Assembly (NCBI GenBank): GCA_022184915.1
Contig: JAGTJU010000001.1
Coordinates: forward strand, 434,001 to 498,000
DNA length: 64,000 bases
Origin: Myxococcales bacterium
Lineage (GTDB): Bacteria; Myxococcota_A; Polyangia; Fen-1088
Reading direction: 5' to 3'
Shown here: positions 26,703 through 34,915 of the stretch, in pieces
Position numbering within the stretch: position 1 is the stretch's first letter
Layout: every line of letters begins with the position of its first letter
Notes under the pieces: model-generated
Told to the model about the DNA's origin: nothing
The model's input: the letters and a program-made list of their open reading frames with translations, nothing else
Databases searched by the model: none
Translations under genes and position numbers: made by a program

Positions 26703-27937
26703 CAGCTCTCGAAGTAGTCCAGATCCTTGCCGTAGGTCTCGTCGAGGGCCATCAGCGCCACGAAGGCCACCACGAGGGTCAGGGCCCCCACGGTGGCGGC
26801 CGCGCCGACCAGGCCCAGGGGCGCTTGCAGCTCCCGGAAGATCCAGGTGACCAGAGGTACGGATCCCCGTACGAAGTTCGGCGCGGTGGTGGTGACGGTG
26901 GCGCGGATGTTCGTGCCGAATTGCTCGCTGGCGATGGTCATGAACACGGCCCAGTAACCCGTGGCCACGCCCAAGAGGAAGCAGCAGGCGTAAAAGGCGG
27001 TGAGCGAGGTGGGGCCCACCGTGAAGTACACGGCGATGCTGGCACCCGTCATCAGGAGAAAGGTGGCGACGATCTTCTTGCGCGTTTTGAAGACCTGGCT
27101 GAGCACGCCGCTGCCGAGATCTCCCAGCACGAGGCCCGCGTAGGAAAACAAGATGGCCCGCCCCGCGCTTGGGCGTTCAGCCATGCCGAGGGCGCCCCCC
27201 AGCTCGGGGGCCAGCACGATGAGCAGGGCGATCACGTACCAAATGGGAATCCCGATGAGGATGACGCTCAGGTAGCGGCCGAGACGCCGCCCCGTGAGGA
27301 GCAGGCTCAGGCTGCCGCGCTTGGCATCGCTTTTCTTCGCGGCGGAGAACATGCCCGATTCGAGCACGCCCACGCGCAAGAGCAGCAACGCCAGGCCAAG
27401 GCCGCCGCCGACGAAATAGGCCACGCGCCAGCTCCACAGTTCGCCGACGAACGACGCCACGATCGCGCCCAGGATGCCCACGGACGCCACGATGGCCGTG
27501 CCGTAGCCCCGCGTTTCCTTGTGCATGAGCTCGGAGACCAAGGTGATGCCGGCGCCGAGCTCTCCCGCCAGCCCGAGCCCCGCAACGAAACGCGCGAGGG
27601 CGTACTGCTGGACGTCCGTCACGAAGCCATTGGCAATGTTCGCAAGGCTGTAACAGATGATCGACCCAAAGAGCACGGACAGTCGCCCCCGCTTGTCGCC
27701 GATGACCCCTGCCACGAGGCCTCCCACCAGCATGCCGTACATCTGCACGTCCAGCAGGTGAAGGCCCACCCGGGTGAGCTCGGCGCCCGACAACCCCAAG
27801 TCCTGAAGACTCTTGACGCGAATGATGCCGAAGAGCAGCAGGTCGTAGATGTCGACGAAATAACCCAGCGCCGCGACGAGCACGGCCATGGTGACCGCCC
27901 GTCGGCCGGAGCCGCCCGCTGAGTGAGTGCCCTCCAT
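26702..27937 (-). CDS. MFS transporter
   Basis: 411 residues with twelve hydrophobic segments. A motif-A-like loop (GVIGDKRGRLSVLFG) follows helix 2. Helix 1 begins VTMAVLVAALGYFVDIYDLLLFG, as in metabolite-proton symporter and sugar-porter branches. The start MEGTHSAGG at 27937 is preferred; upstream codons give an implausible basic leader. It ends TYGKDLDYFES. The substrate cannot be deduced. It is divergent from the ParA-like gene (106-base gap). Confidence 0.87.
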   Translation of the reverse strand: MEGTHSAGGSGRRAVTMAVLVAALGYFVDIYDLLLFGIIRVKSLQDLGLSGAELTRVGLHLLDVQMYGMLVGGLVAGVIGDKRGRLSVLFGSIICYSLANIANGFVTDVQQYALARFVAGLGLAGELGAGITLVSELMHKETRGYGTAIVASVGILGAIVASFVGELWSWRVAYFVGGGLGLALLLLRVGVLESGMFSAAKKSDAKRGSLSLLLTGRRLGRYLSVILIGIPIWYVIALLIVLAPELGGALGMAERPSAGRAILFSYAGLVLGDLGSGVLSQVFKTRKKIVATFLLMTGASIAVYFTVGPTSLTAFYACCFLLGVATGYWAVFMTIASEQFGTNIRATVTTTAPNFVRGSVPLVTWIFRELQAPLGLVGAAATVGALTLVVAFVALMALDETYGKDLDYFES

Positions 27938-28043
27938 GGTGGCCGGCGATATTACCCGGGTCCGGCCCGAGCGAAAGGTTTGCTGCGGGACCCGGGAATA
28001 AGTTTCACGCCGGAAACCCGAAGTCGGGTATCTTGCGCGCCGC

Positions 28044-28742
28044 ATGAGCATCATTCATTTCATCGGTGGCGAAAAAGGCGGCGTGGGAAAGTCCGTCGTG
28101 GCCCGCCTCGTGGCCCAGCGCTGCATCGACCGCAGCCTGCCCTTCGTGGCCTTCGACGCCGACATGTCCCACGGCGCGCTCCTCCGGCACTACGGCGCCT
28201 ACGCGCGGGCCATCGACCTTGCCCGCTTCGAGGGCGCCGACGAGATCATGGCTGCGGCTACCGAGGCGCCCCAACGTGTGGTGGTGGACTTGCCCGCGCA
28301 GAGCGAGCGCTTTTTGTCCGACTGGATCAAGGACGCGGGCATTTTGGAGATGGCCCAGGAGTGCGGGGTCAGCGTCGTGTTTTGGCACGTGCTCGATGAT
28401 GGCAAGGACTCCGTGACGACGCTGGAGCGCGTGCTGTCGAGCTACGGCGCGGGCGCACGGTTCGTGGTGGTGAAAAACCATGGCCGCGGACGGAACTTTT
28501 CGATCTTCGATCAATCGGCCGTGCGCCAAAAAGCCGAAGCCGGCGGGGCGGTGATCCTGGACCTTCCCGCTTTGTACCCGCCCGTGATGCAGAAGATCGA
28601 TGAGCGCGATGCCAGTTTCTGGGCGGCCGCCCACAATCCCACGTTTGCGCCCGAAACCTTCGGCCGCATGGACCGCCAGCGGCTGAAGATCTGGCTGCGG
28701 TCGGCGGGCGAACAGCTCGATCGGCTGGGCGACGCGTTTTAG
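28044..28742 (+). CDS. ParA/MinD-like ATPase (orphan)
   Basis: A 232-residue P-loop ATPase with a deviant Walker A GGEKGGVGKS at residues 8-17 (signature Lys-Gly-Gly), a Walker A'-like FDADMS and RVVVDLPAQ. This is the ParA/MinD/MipZ superfamily, closest in look to mobilisation- or plasmid-type members that lack an N-terminal helix-turn-helix. No parB, parS-like repeats or partner gene is adjacent, so it is not a conventional partition locus. It converges with mtnA across a 4-base gap. Confidence 0.82.
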   Translation: MSIIHFIGGEKGGVGKSVVARLVAQRCIDRSLPFVAFDADMSHGALLRHYGAYARAIDLARFEGADEIMAAATEAPQRVVVDLPAQSERFLSDWIKDAGILEMAQECGVSVVFWHVLDDGKDSVTTLERVLSSYGAGARFVVVKNHGRGRNFSIFDQSAVRQKAEAGGAVILDLPALYPPVMQKIDERDASFWAAAHNPTFAPETFGRMDRQRLKIWLRSAGEQLDRLGDAF

Positions 28743-28746
28743 GGCA

Positions 28747-29778
28747 TCAACCCGCAGCGAGCCAGCTTGACAGCCCGGCTTCGTTGGGCTTTTCGAGGGC
28801 GCCGCGTTCGGTGACGAGCACGTCGATGGCCTCGGCAGGTGTGACGTCGAACGCGGGATTGAAGGCGGTGCATCCTGGCGGAGCGACTTGCTGCCCAGCA
28901 AAGTGTGTGAGCTCGGCGGCCGGGCGTTCTTCGATGGGAATCTCGGCTCCCCGGGCAAGGCTCGTGTCGAGGGTTGAAAGCGGCGCCACCACCATCACCT
29001 TCACGCCATGCAGGCGGGCCAGCAAGGCCAAGGGGTAGGTGCCCACCTTGTTGGCCACGTCGCCGTTGCGGCTGATGCGATCGGCCCCCACGATGAGCCA
29101 GTGCACGCGGCCTTGCCGAAACAGCGTGGCGGCGGCGCTCTCGGTGCTGAGCGTGACCGGTACACCCTCGCGCAGCAACTCCCACGCCGTGAGGCGGCTG
29201 CCCTGCATCCAGGGACGCGTTTCACCCACGAAGGCTCCCGCCACGCATCCGCGACGATGCGCCTCCCGGACCACGGCGAGGGCCGTCCCTTCGCCGCCTG
29301 TGGCGAGCGCCCCCGCGTTGCAGTGGGTGTAGACCCAGCTGCCGGGCGAGATGAACCGCGCCCCCTGCTGACCCATGGCTGCGCACGCGGCACGGTCTTC
29401 GGCGTGGATGGCGCTGGCCTCGGCCTCAAGCCGGGCCTGCGTGGACGCTCCGATCTCTGCGACGCCCTCGAGCAGGCGTTGCATGCGGGCCAGCGCCCAA
29501 AAAAGGTTCACCGCCGTGGGCCGCGAGGCGGCGAGCGCGGCGAGGTCGTGGGCCATGGCCTGCGTCTGCCCGTGCTTGCGGGCAGAGAGCACCACCGCAT
29601 AGGCGGCGGTGATGCCGATGGCGGGTGCGCCCCGCACGACCATGTCGGTGATGGCGGCGGCGACGTCGCGCGCGTCGTCGTAGGCGAGGTAAGTTTCTTC
29701 GTGGGGCAGGCGGCGCTGATCGAGAAGGCGCAGGTGGGTGCCGGTCCATACGATCGGCGTACAAGCTACGGGCGTCAT
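28747..29778 (-). CDS. mtnA: Methylthioribose-1-phosphate isomerase
   Basis: A 343-residue enzyme of the methionine salvage pathway that isomerises 5-methylthioribose-1-phosphate to the ribulose form. The catalytic Cys is in HCNAGALATGG (Cys153) and the catalytic Asp in VGADRISRNGD (Asp233). Their 80-residue spacing equals Cys160/Asp240 of the Bacillus enzyme. VVRGAPAIGIT is also typical. The usual TDN/TDS before the Ala-rich helix reads TESAAA. The start overlaps the P460 stop by 4 bases (ATGA). No other salvage genes are present. Confidence 0.93.
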   Translation of the reverse strand: MTPVACTPIVWTGTHLRLLDQRRLPHEETYLAYDDARDVAAAITDMVVRGAPAIGITAAYAVVLSARKHGQTQAMAHDLAALAASRPTAVNLFWALARMQRLLEGVAEIGASTQARLEAEASAIHAEDRAACAAMGQQGARFISPGSWVYTHCNAGALATGGEGTALAVVREAHRRGCVAGAFVGETRPWMQGSRLTAWELLREGVPVTLSTESAAATLFRQGRVHWLIVGADRISRNGDVANKVGTYPLALLARLHGVKVMVVAPLSTLDTSLARGAEIPIEERPAAELTHFAGQQVAPPGCTAFNPAFDVTPAEAIDVLVTERGALEKPNEAGLSSWLAAG

Positions 29779-30227
29779 GGAGCTTCGTACGCCGAGTAAA
29801 TGTAGTCGCGGGAGCTCACGCGCTCGTGACAGTTGCTGCACTTGCTTTGGGGCAAGAGCAAGCGCACGTGATCTTCGCTTCCAAAGTTGCGGGTGTATTC
29901 ATCCCAGCGCCAGCGGCCTTCTTCCTTGCGGGCGCTGGCCACGAGCCAGGTGAAGTCCTGCCCCTCGCGGCGGCTCTCCTTGATGATGATCGTGCCGTCG
30001 GGAAAAGGACGCTCGTCGGCCTCGAGGGCCGCTCGCGGAACGTTGCAGGCGAAAACGTTCTTGAAACCCGCGTGCGGATCGCCCTCGTAGGGGGGGATCT
30101 CGTCCCGGTTCAACTTTACGCAGCGGGTTTCGTAGCCCGCGAGGTCGGGGGGCAGGGACTCTCCGCATCCGGCACACGCCGAGGCGACGAGCACGAGGAC
30201 GGCGCAAGGACGAAAGGAGGGGCGCAT
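29775..30227 (-). CDS. P460-type cytochrome lipoprotein
   Basis: 150 residues. The hydrophobic signal ends in a lipobox-like ASACAGC, so it is probably lipid-anchored in the envelope. The mature part looks like the cytochrome P460 family: GFKNVFACNVP, TIIIKES and the haem c motif CSNCH near the C-terminus (about 128-132). P460 proteins of this type bind a haem and act in electron transfer or hydroxylamine-like oxidation; which is uncertain here. It is translationally coupled to mtnA, with no evident metabolic link. Confidence 0.75.
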   Translation of the reverse strand: MRPSFRPCAVLVLVASACAGCGESLPPDLAGYETRCVKLNRDEIPPYEGDPHAGFKNVFACNVPRAALEADERPFPDGTIIIKESRREGQDFTWLVASARKEEGRWRWDEYTRNFGSEDHVRLLLPQSKCSNCHERVSSRDYIYSAYEAP

Positions 30228-30314
30228 CGCTCCAGTTTAGCTTCCGGCGCGGACGAAGCCATCGCGACGCGGAGCAGGTGCACCCCTGCCGCAGGGCCGC
30301 TAAGCTCATCGCCG

Positions 30315-30878
30315 ATGGGCTTGGCCTTCTTGAGGCGACACGCGTGGAAGATCGCTTGGGCGGTGGCCGGAGGCCTGTGGGCTCCGCAGGCCCGGGCGCA
30401 AACCGAGCCCAGCCGGCCGCCGCTTTCAGACGTTCCCGGCACCTTCGTGGTCGACGCCCAGGTGGGGCCCACGTTCCTCCTGAACAGCGAATCGAATGCG
30501 CTTCCCCACCTCGTCAAGCCGCTCGTGGCCCTGGCGCTTCGGTACACGTGGCTCTCTTCAGTGGAGTTCGGCGGCCAGGTGCTGGCGCTGCTCGATGTCG
30601 ACCGCAACTATCGGGTGCTCGGAGCGCTGGCGCAGGCGCGCTACGCTTTGTGGGTGCGGCCGACGTTCTCGCTGGGCGCAAGTCTGGGCATCGGGCCTGG
30701 CTACGATGCCAACATCCTGCGCGACGGCCTGAGCGGTGGCGGTGGGCTGACGCTTTACGGACGATTGGCCGCGGATGCGCGCTGGAACGTGGCCCGGGAC
30801 TACCTTTTGGGTGTGCAGGTTGGCACGACCAACGCGGCCACGGCCGAGCTGGCTTTGCTGGCGGGTCTGCGCCTCTAA
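30315..30878 (+). CDS. Probable outer-membrane beta-barrel protein
   Basis: 187 residues. The signal peptide (about 1-29) is basic, then hydrophobic, ending APQARAQ. The mature chain has alternating amphipathic strands: ALALRYTWLSSVEFGGQ, YRVLGALAQARYALWV and FSLGASLGIGPGYDAN, ending AELALLAGLRL. A small barrel or barrel-like surface protein is likely. No family recognised. It is divergent from the P460 gene; the haem and barrel pairing is probably coincidental. Confidence 0.6.
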   Translation: MGLAFLRRHAWKIAWAVAGGLWAPQARAQTEPSRPPLSDVPGTFVVDAQVGPTFLLNSESNALPHLVKPLVALALRYTWLSSVEFGGQVLALLDVDRNYRVLGALAQARYALWVRPTFSLGASLGIGPGYDANILRDGLSGGGGLTLYGRLAADARWNVARDYLLGVQVGTTNAATAELALLAGLRL

Positions 30879-30928
30879 AGGACGCAGGCGTTCTCTGCCG
30901 CGCGCTCATCACTTTTTCACCTCCTCGC

Positions 30929-30963
30929 TTGGCAATTCACTGAACCTGTGTTCAGATGTTCAG
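30929..30963 (+). promoter_or_regulatory. Candidate LexA-controlled promoter
   Basis: A perfect palindrome CTGAAC-CTGT-GTTCAG (30940-30955) with an extra GTTCAG half-site at 30958-30963. Compared with the published M. xanthus LexA box CTRHAMRYBYGTTCAGS, 15 of 17 positions agree. It fills the spacer of a candidate promoter: -35 TTGGCA (30929-30934), 17 bases, -10 TCAGAT (30952-30957). AGGAGG (30965-30970) leads to the ATG at 30978. Repressor binding here would block RNA polymerase. Confidence 0.65.
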
Positions 30964-30977
30964 CAGGAGGTCAGTTC

Positions 30978-31439
30978 ATGTCACAGGATCCCGTCGTGCC
31001 CCCCGCTCTGCTCGCGCTGCATGCCATCTTCACGTCCGCACTGCAGGACCTGCGGTTCGGCAACTTCGATGAAAGCGTGCTCGGCGCCGCGATCGCTCAG
31101 GTCGCCGCGCGGGCCGACGCCGTGGCCGAAGCCGAAGCGGCCCTTGCCGAGGCCCGCGCCGGTCTGGCGCAAGCGCAGGACGAACTTCTGCACACCGGCC
31201 AGCGGGCCCTTGCGTACGCCCGGATCTACGCCGAAGACGATTCAGAGCTGTCGGAGCGGCTTTTGTCCCTGGCGGTAACCGTCGGGGGCCGGGACACGCC
31301 CGCCGCGGCGAAGGAGCCGGTTCGCCGGCGGGGCCGGCCGGGGAAAACGCCTGCCAGCGCGCTCTCGATCAGCCTGCCGCTCGGCCCCCCTGCTTCCGGC
31401 GAGATGACGTCTGCCGGGGTCGGCTCCCAGGTCTCCTGA
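30978..31439 (+). CDS. Coiled-coil protein with basic RGRPGK tail, probable SOS gene
   Basis: 153 residues. Residues ~30-90 form an Ala/Glu-rich coiled coil. A conserved-looking block TGQRALAYARIYAEDDSELS follows, then a basic RRRGRPGK motif resembling an AT-hook, and a Ser/Pro-rich tail. I recall similar unnamed proteins in myxobacteria. No signal or membrane segment; cytoplasmic, perhaps DNA-associated. The start at 30978 is fixed by AGGAGG 7 bases upstream; a Met at 30948 would lie within the operator. The LexA-like box in its promoter suggests DNA-damage induction. Function unknown. Confidence 0.7.
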   Translation: MSQDPVVPPALLALHAIFTSALQDLRFGNFDESVLGAAIAQVAARADAVAEAEAALAEARAGLAQAQDELLHTGQRALAYARIYAEDDSELSERLLSLAVTVGGRDTPAAAKEPVRRRGRPGKTPASALSISLPLGPPASGEMTSAGVGSQVS

Positions 31440-31706
31440 ACCAAGGCGCCGGCGTGCCTGGCCGGGGCTGCGGCTCGCGGGCTCACCGCATCGTCTGCCG
31501 AACCAGCTCGGAGGGGGGGCACAATCGTTCGGTCTCGTCGACCCTAACCCTCGTCGGTTCGCGACAAGAGGTACATGGTCACCGACGAAAGCCGCCACGG
31601 ACCCGTCCTCCGGCCCGCCTTTGCCCCCCGCGCCGGTGGTGCGTCAAGCTTGGCGGCCACACGGCTGGACCCCTCGAGGCCGGTGACGGCTTGGGGAGTC
31701 CGCGCG

Positions 31707-33401
31707 ATGGTGGCGCTCTTCGCATGGGCGGCGGTGGCTTGCAGTGGCACCGTCATGAACGAGGACACCCCGGGCACGGGCGGCAGCGGGGGAGGGTCTG
31801 GGGGCAGCTTTGTCCCGACCGACGTTCCCTCGGAACCCGTGGTGAACAATCCCCCTGCGGCCGGGGCATGCAGCAATCCGGTGCGGGATCCCGGCCCCCT
31901 CGTGGCCCGCCGCTTGACCCGATGGGAGTACGCCAGTTCCGTCAAGGACGTGCTGGGGGTGGACCTGACCGAAGATCTCGCAAGCTACCCGCGGGAACTG
32001 CGGACGGAGGGGTTCTTCAACACCGCCAAGGATCTGCTTCCCACGCTCGACCGCGTGTCTTTGTGGAACGAGCTCGCGCGCAAGGCGAGCGACAAGATCA
32101 CGAATCTGGAAGCGTTCGTGGGCAAGTACACGAGCTGCCGCGACCCGTCCGCCGCCTGCCGGAAGGAGTTCATCACCCGCCTGGGCGGGGTCCTGGCGCG
32201 CCGGCCCCTTCAAGACGACGAAGTTGCACGTTTCTTGCCTGTGTTCGAGGCGGTTGCGTCCTGTGGTCTGGGGTTCGATAGGGGCGCCAAAGCCGTGTTG
32301 CAGGCGCTTTTGCAATCCCCACAGTTCCTCTACCGAACCGAGCGGCAAAAGGGGGGCGAAGGCATGTGGAGGGCGCTCGATGGGTACGAGCTGGCGAGCC
32401 GCCTTTCGTACCTGGCGGCTGGAACCACGCCCGATCTGACGCTGCAGTCCGCCGCAGCGTCAGGCGATTTGCTTGACGCAGACAGACGCGCCAAAGAGGT
32501 GCGCCGGCTCTTGACCACGCCGGGCGGCAAAGCCACCGCGCGTCGGTTTTTGGCCGACTGGTTGACGCTCGACGAGCTCGACACCGTCACGCGGGCGCGG
32601 GATCACTTTAGCGAGTGGGACGACAGCCTTAGGCCTGCCTTGAAGGAGGAGGTCCTCCGCCTGGCCGACGACGTTTTGTTCACGCAACGCCAGCCGCTGG
32701 CGTCTTTGCTGACGACCACAAAGACCTTCGCCACGCCGGAGCTCGCCAAGCTTTACGGAATGGCCTCCAAAGGCGCAGGATGGCGCGCTTACGATTTGCC
32801 TTCGTCCCAGCATCGCCAGGGCATCTTGACCACTCCGGGCGTTCTCATGAGGAGTGGTGGGTCCGCCGAGGCGGACATGATCGCGCGCTCACTTTTCATC
32901 TTCCGGAGCATCATGTGCCAAGACGTGCCGCGCCCCCCGGATGGCACCATCACCGCGCCGCCAGCGGAGCTTGCAGGCAGCGGGAAACGGGCGCTGTCCG
33001 AGTACCGCGTTGCCGACGCCACCTGTGGCAAGTGCCACCGCGGCTTCGAGCCCCTGGCGTTCGCCTTCGAGCCCTTCGATGGCATTGGTGTCTTTCGCGC
33101 AAAGGACGAAGCGGGCCGTGACACACGGATGGACGGTCAATTCCCGGCGATCGGCACCGAGCCCGCGAAGCCCTTCAAGGACGTCGACGAGTTCATCGCG
33201 TTGCTGGTCCAACACCCGGAGACGCAAACGTGCCTCGTGAAGAAGCCTCTTCAGTTTGCCCTGGGCCGCGCGCTCGAGGCCCTCGACGAATGCACCATCG
33301 AGGACCTGTCGCGCGCCTTGGCGGCGACCGATGGCTCGTACGAGGAATTCCTGGTGGCGTTGGCCCGTCACCCCACCTTTGCCTTCGTTCGCCGCGAGTG
33401 A
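31707..33401 (+). CDS. DUF1592/DUF1588-type haem-containing lipoprotein
   Basis: About 564 residues of the large multidomain family DUF1587/1595/1592/1588/1585, abundant in planctomycetes and myxobacteria. Visible: RRLTRWEYASSVKDVLG (DUF1587-like), PQFLYRTER and YELASRLSYL (DUF1592), TTPGVLMRSGG (DUF1588), and a c-type haem motif CGKCHRGFEPL with AFAFEPFDGIG (DUF1585). An N-terminal hydrophobic stretch ends in a lipobox AAVAC. The start at 31707 has GGGGAG at good spacing; 31575 and GTG 31683 are alternatives. Followed 10 bases later by the DUF1552 gene, its usual partner. Confidence 0.88.
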   Translation: MVALFAWAAVACSGTVMNEDTPGTGGSGGGSGGSFVPTDVPSEPVVNNPPAAGACSNPVRDPGPLVARRLTRWEYASSVKDVLGVDLTEDLASYPRELRTEGFFNTAKDLLPTLDRVSLWNELARKASDKITNLEAFVGKYTSCRDPSAACRKEFITRLGGVLARRPLQDDEVARFLPVFEAVASCGLGFDRGAKAVLQALLQSPQFLYRTERQKGGEGMWRALDGYELASRLSYLAAGTTPDLTLQSAAASGDLLDADRRAKEVRRLLTTPGGKATARRFLADWLTLDELDTVTRARDHFSEWDDSLRPALKEEVLRLADDVLFTQRQPLASLLTTTKTFATPELAKLYGMASKGAGWRAYDLPSSQHRQGILTTPGVLMRSGGSAEADMIARSLFIFRSIMCQDVPRPPDGTITAPPAELAGSGKRALSEYRVADATCGKCHRGFEPLAFAFEPFDGIGVFRAKDEAGRDTRMDGQFPAIGTEPAKPFKDVDEFIALLVQHPETQTCLVKKPLQFALGRALEALDECTIEDLSRALAATDGSYEEFLVALARHPTFAFVRRE

Positions 33402-33411
33402 GGACCTCCCG

Positions 33412-34911
33412 ATGAAGAGAACGCTCATGACATACCGCAAGTCCTTCGACCGCCGTACCTTGCTGCGCGGTGCCGGGAGCATCGCCATTGCGCTGCCGTT
33501 CCTCGACGGCATGCAGACGCGCAGCGTGTGGGGGGCGGCGGCCGCGCCGCCGCCCCGGGTGGTCACGTTCTTTTTCGGCTTGGGCGTGCGCCCCGAGCAC
33601 GCGGCGCAGGGGCTGACGGGCCCCTTGGCCCCGCTGGCGCCGTTTGCCTCGAAGGTGGGATTCTCGAAGAATCTGAACCTCGGCACGTCCTCGAGCAGCG
33701 CCAACCACGATGTGGGATGCGAGTTCGTGTTCCGTGGAGTCGACAACAAGGGCGCGACCCTCGACCAGTTCGTGCTCGAGCAGCTCCACGGCAGCCAATC
33801 CCCCACCGCCATTCGGAGCCTGATCGCGGGGACCTACTCGCGCAACAACGGCAAACGCGAGAATCACTCGTTTCGCTCGAACGGAGGTGTCACGGACTCG
33901 GTGACGCGGGTGCCTCAGGCGCTGTTCGATCGGGTGTTCGGGCAATTTGATCCCGGCAAGCCCGCCAACCCACCGCCTAAGCCGACTGAGCCTGGTAGTT
34001 GTGAGGCGGACCAGGCCCGTCACATCGAACGTTCCATCCTGGACTCCGTTTCTCAGCAGTACAAATTTTTGACGAGCGAGGCGGGCAATCTGGGCGCGGG
34101 CTCGCGGGCGCAGCTGTCTGACCACATGGACAAAATTCGTGAGCTCGAGCTCACGGTTTTTGGTGAGTCCATGAAAATGGCCACGGCCGCGACGCAGTCG
34201 GCGTTGAACGCGCAGGTGTGTGGGAAGCCCGAGCGTCCCGGCGTGTTCGACGGGAGCAACTTTAACCGGCTACAAACCAACGTGGGGGACGGCGACGTGG
34301 GCAACGACGGCGACGTCGTGTCCATCGCCTGGGCCGATTGGGACAAACTGTGGCGTGCCATGGCCGATGTCTACGCCATGGCGCTCATCTGTGACCGTGC
34401 CCGCTTCGGCAACCTCATGTTCACCTCGGGGGGTGAGCGTCTGAGCGTGAAGGGCAGCTACTCCTATGGGGGCCGCACGATCACCTTCGACGATCCCACC
34501 ACCACGCACGAGTACTGGCATGGCTGGGGTAACGACAAAGGCTACGGGACCATGGGCAGCTACAAGTCGAGAGACTGGGTCGAAAAGCACACGCATCTCG
34601 TCATGTCTCGCGCCGCCTATTTCATGGGAATCCTGGATGGCGCGCGCGAGGAGAACGGAAAAAGTGTGCTCGAGAACATGTTGTTCCTCATGTCCACGGA
34701 GCTCGGCGATGGCGGCGACAGCCATTCGCTACGCGATATCTTTCATCTGTGGACGGGCGCTGGCGGCAAACTGAAGGTGGGGTCCGGGATCGACTTCGCC
34801 GAGATGGATGCCACGAAGGCCTACAACACGATGGCCAAGGGCTTGACCGGCAGAACCATGACCACCACCCACGCACCCGACAGCAAGAGCGAGGGGTGGC
34901 TGCTGGCCTGA
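33412..34911 (+). CDS. DUF1552 family Tat-exported protein
   Basis: 499 residues. The N-terminus has a twin-Arg signal (SFDRRTLLRGAG, then a hydrophobic core SIAIALPFLDGM) predicting Tat export of a folded protein. The body matches DUF1552: ALFDRVFGQFDPG, the SILDSVSQQYKFL helix, SDHMDKIRELE, and HEYWHGWG near the C-side. This family always travels with DUF1592-type haem proteins. The Tat signal suggests a cofactor or metal. Biochemical role unknown. Confidence 0.88.
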   Translation: MKRTLMTYRKSFDRRTLLRGAGSIAIALPFLDGMQTRSVWGAAAAPPPRVVTFFFGLGVRPEHAAQGLTGPLAPLAPFASKVGFSKNLNLGTSSSSANHDVGCEFVFRGVDNKGATLDQFVLEQLHGSQSPTAIRSLIAGTYSRNNGKRENHSFRSNGGVTDSVTRVPQALFDRVFGQFDPGKPANPPPKPTEPGSCEADQARHIERSILDSVSQQYKFLTSEAGNLGAGSRAQLSDHMDKIRELELTVFGESMKMATAATQSALNAQVCGKPERPGVFDGSNFNRLQTNVGDGDVGNDGDVVSIAWADWDKLWRAMADVYAMALICDRARFGNLMFTSGGERLSVKGSYSYGGRTITFDDPTTTHEYWHGWGNDKGYGTMGSYKSRDWVEKHTHLVMSRAAYFMGILDGAREENGKSVLENMLFLMSTELGDGGDSHSLRDIFHLWTGAGGKLKVGSGIDFAEMDATKAYNTMAKGLTGRTMTTTHAPDSKSEGWLLA

Positions 34912-34915
34912 GTGC

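Noticed and set aside
31575-31706. Longer N-terminus for the DUF1592 protein from ATG 31575
   Set aside because: It has an Arg-rich leader unlike a signal peptide and a poorly spaced ribosome-binding site; 31707 has better spacing, though the choice is uncertain.
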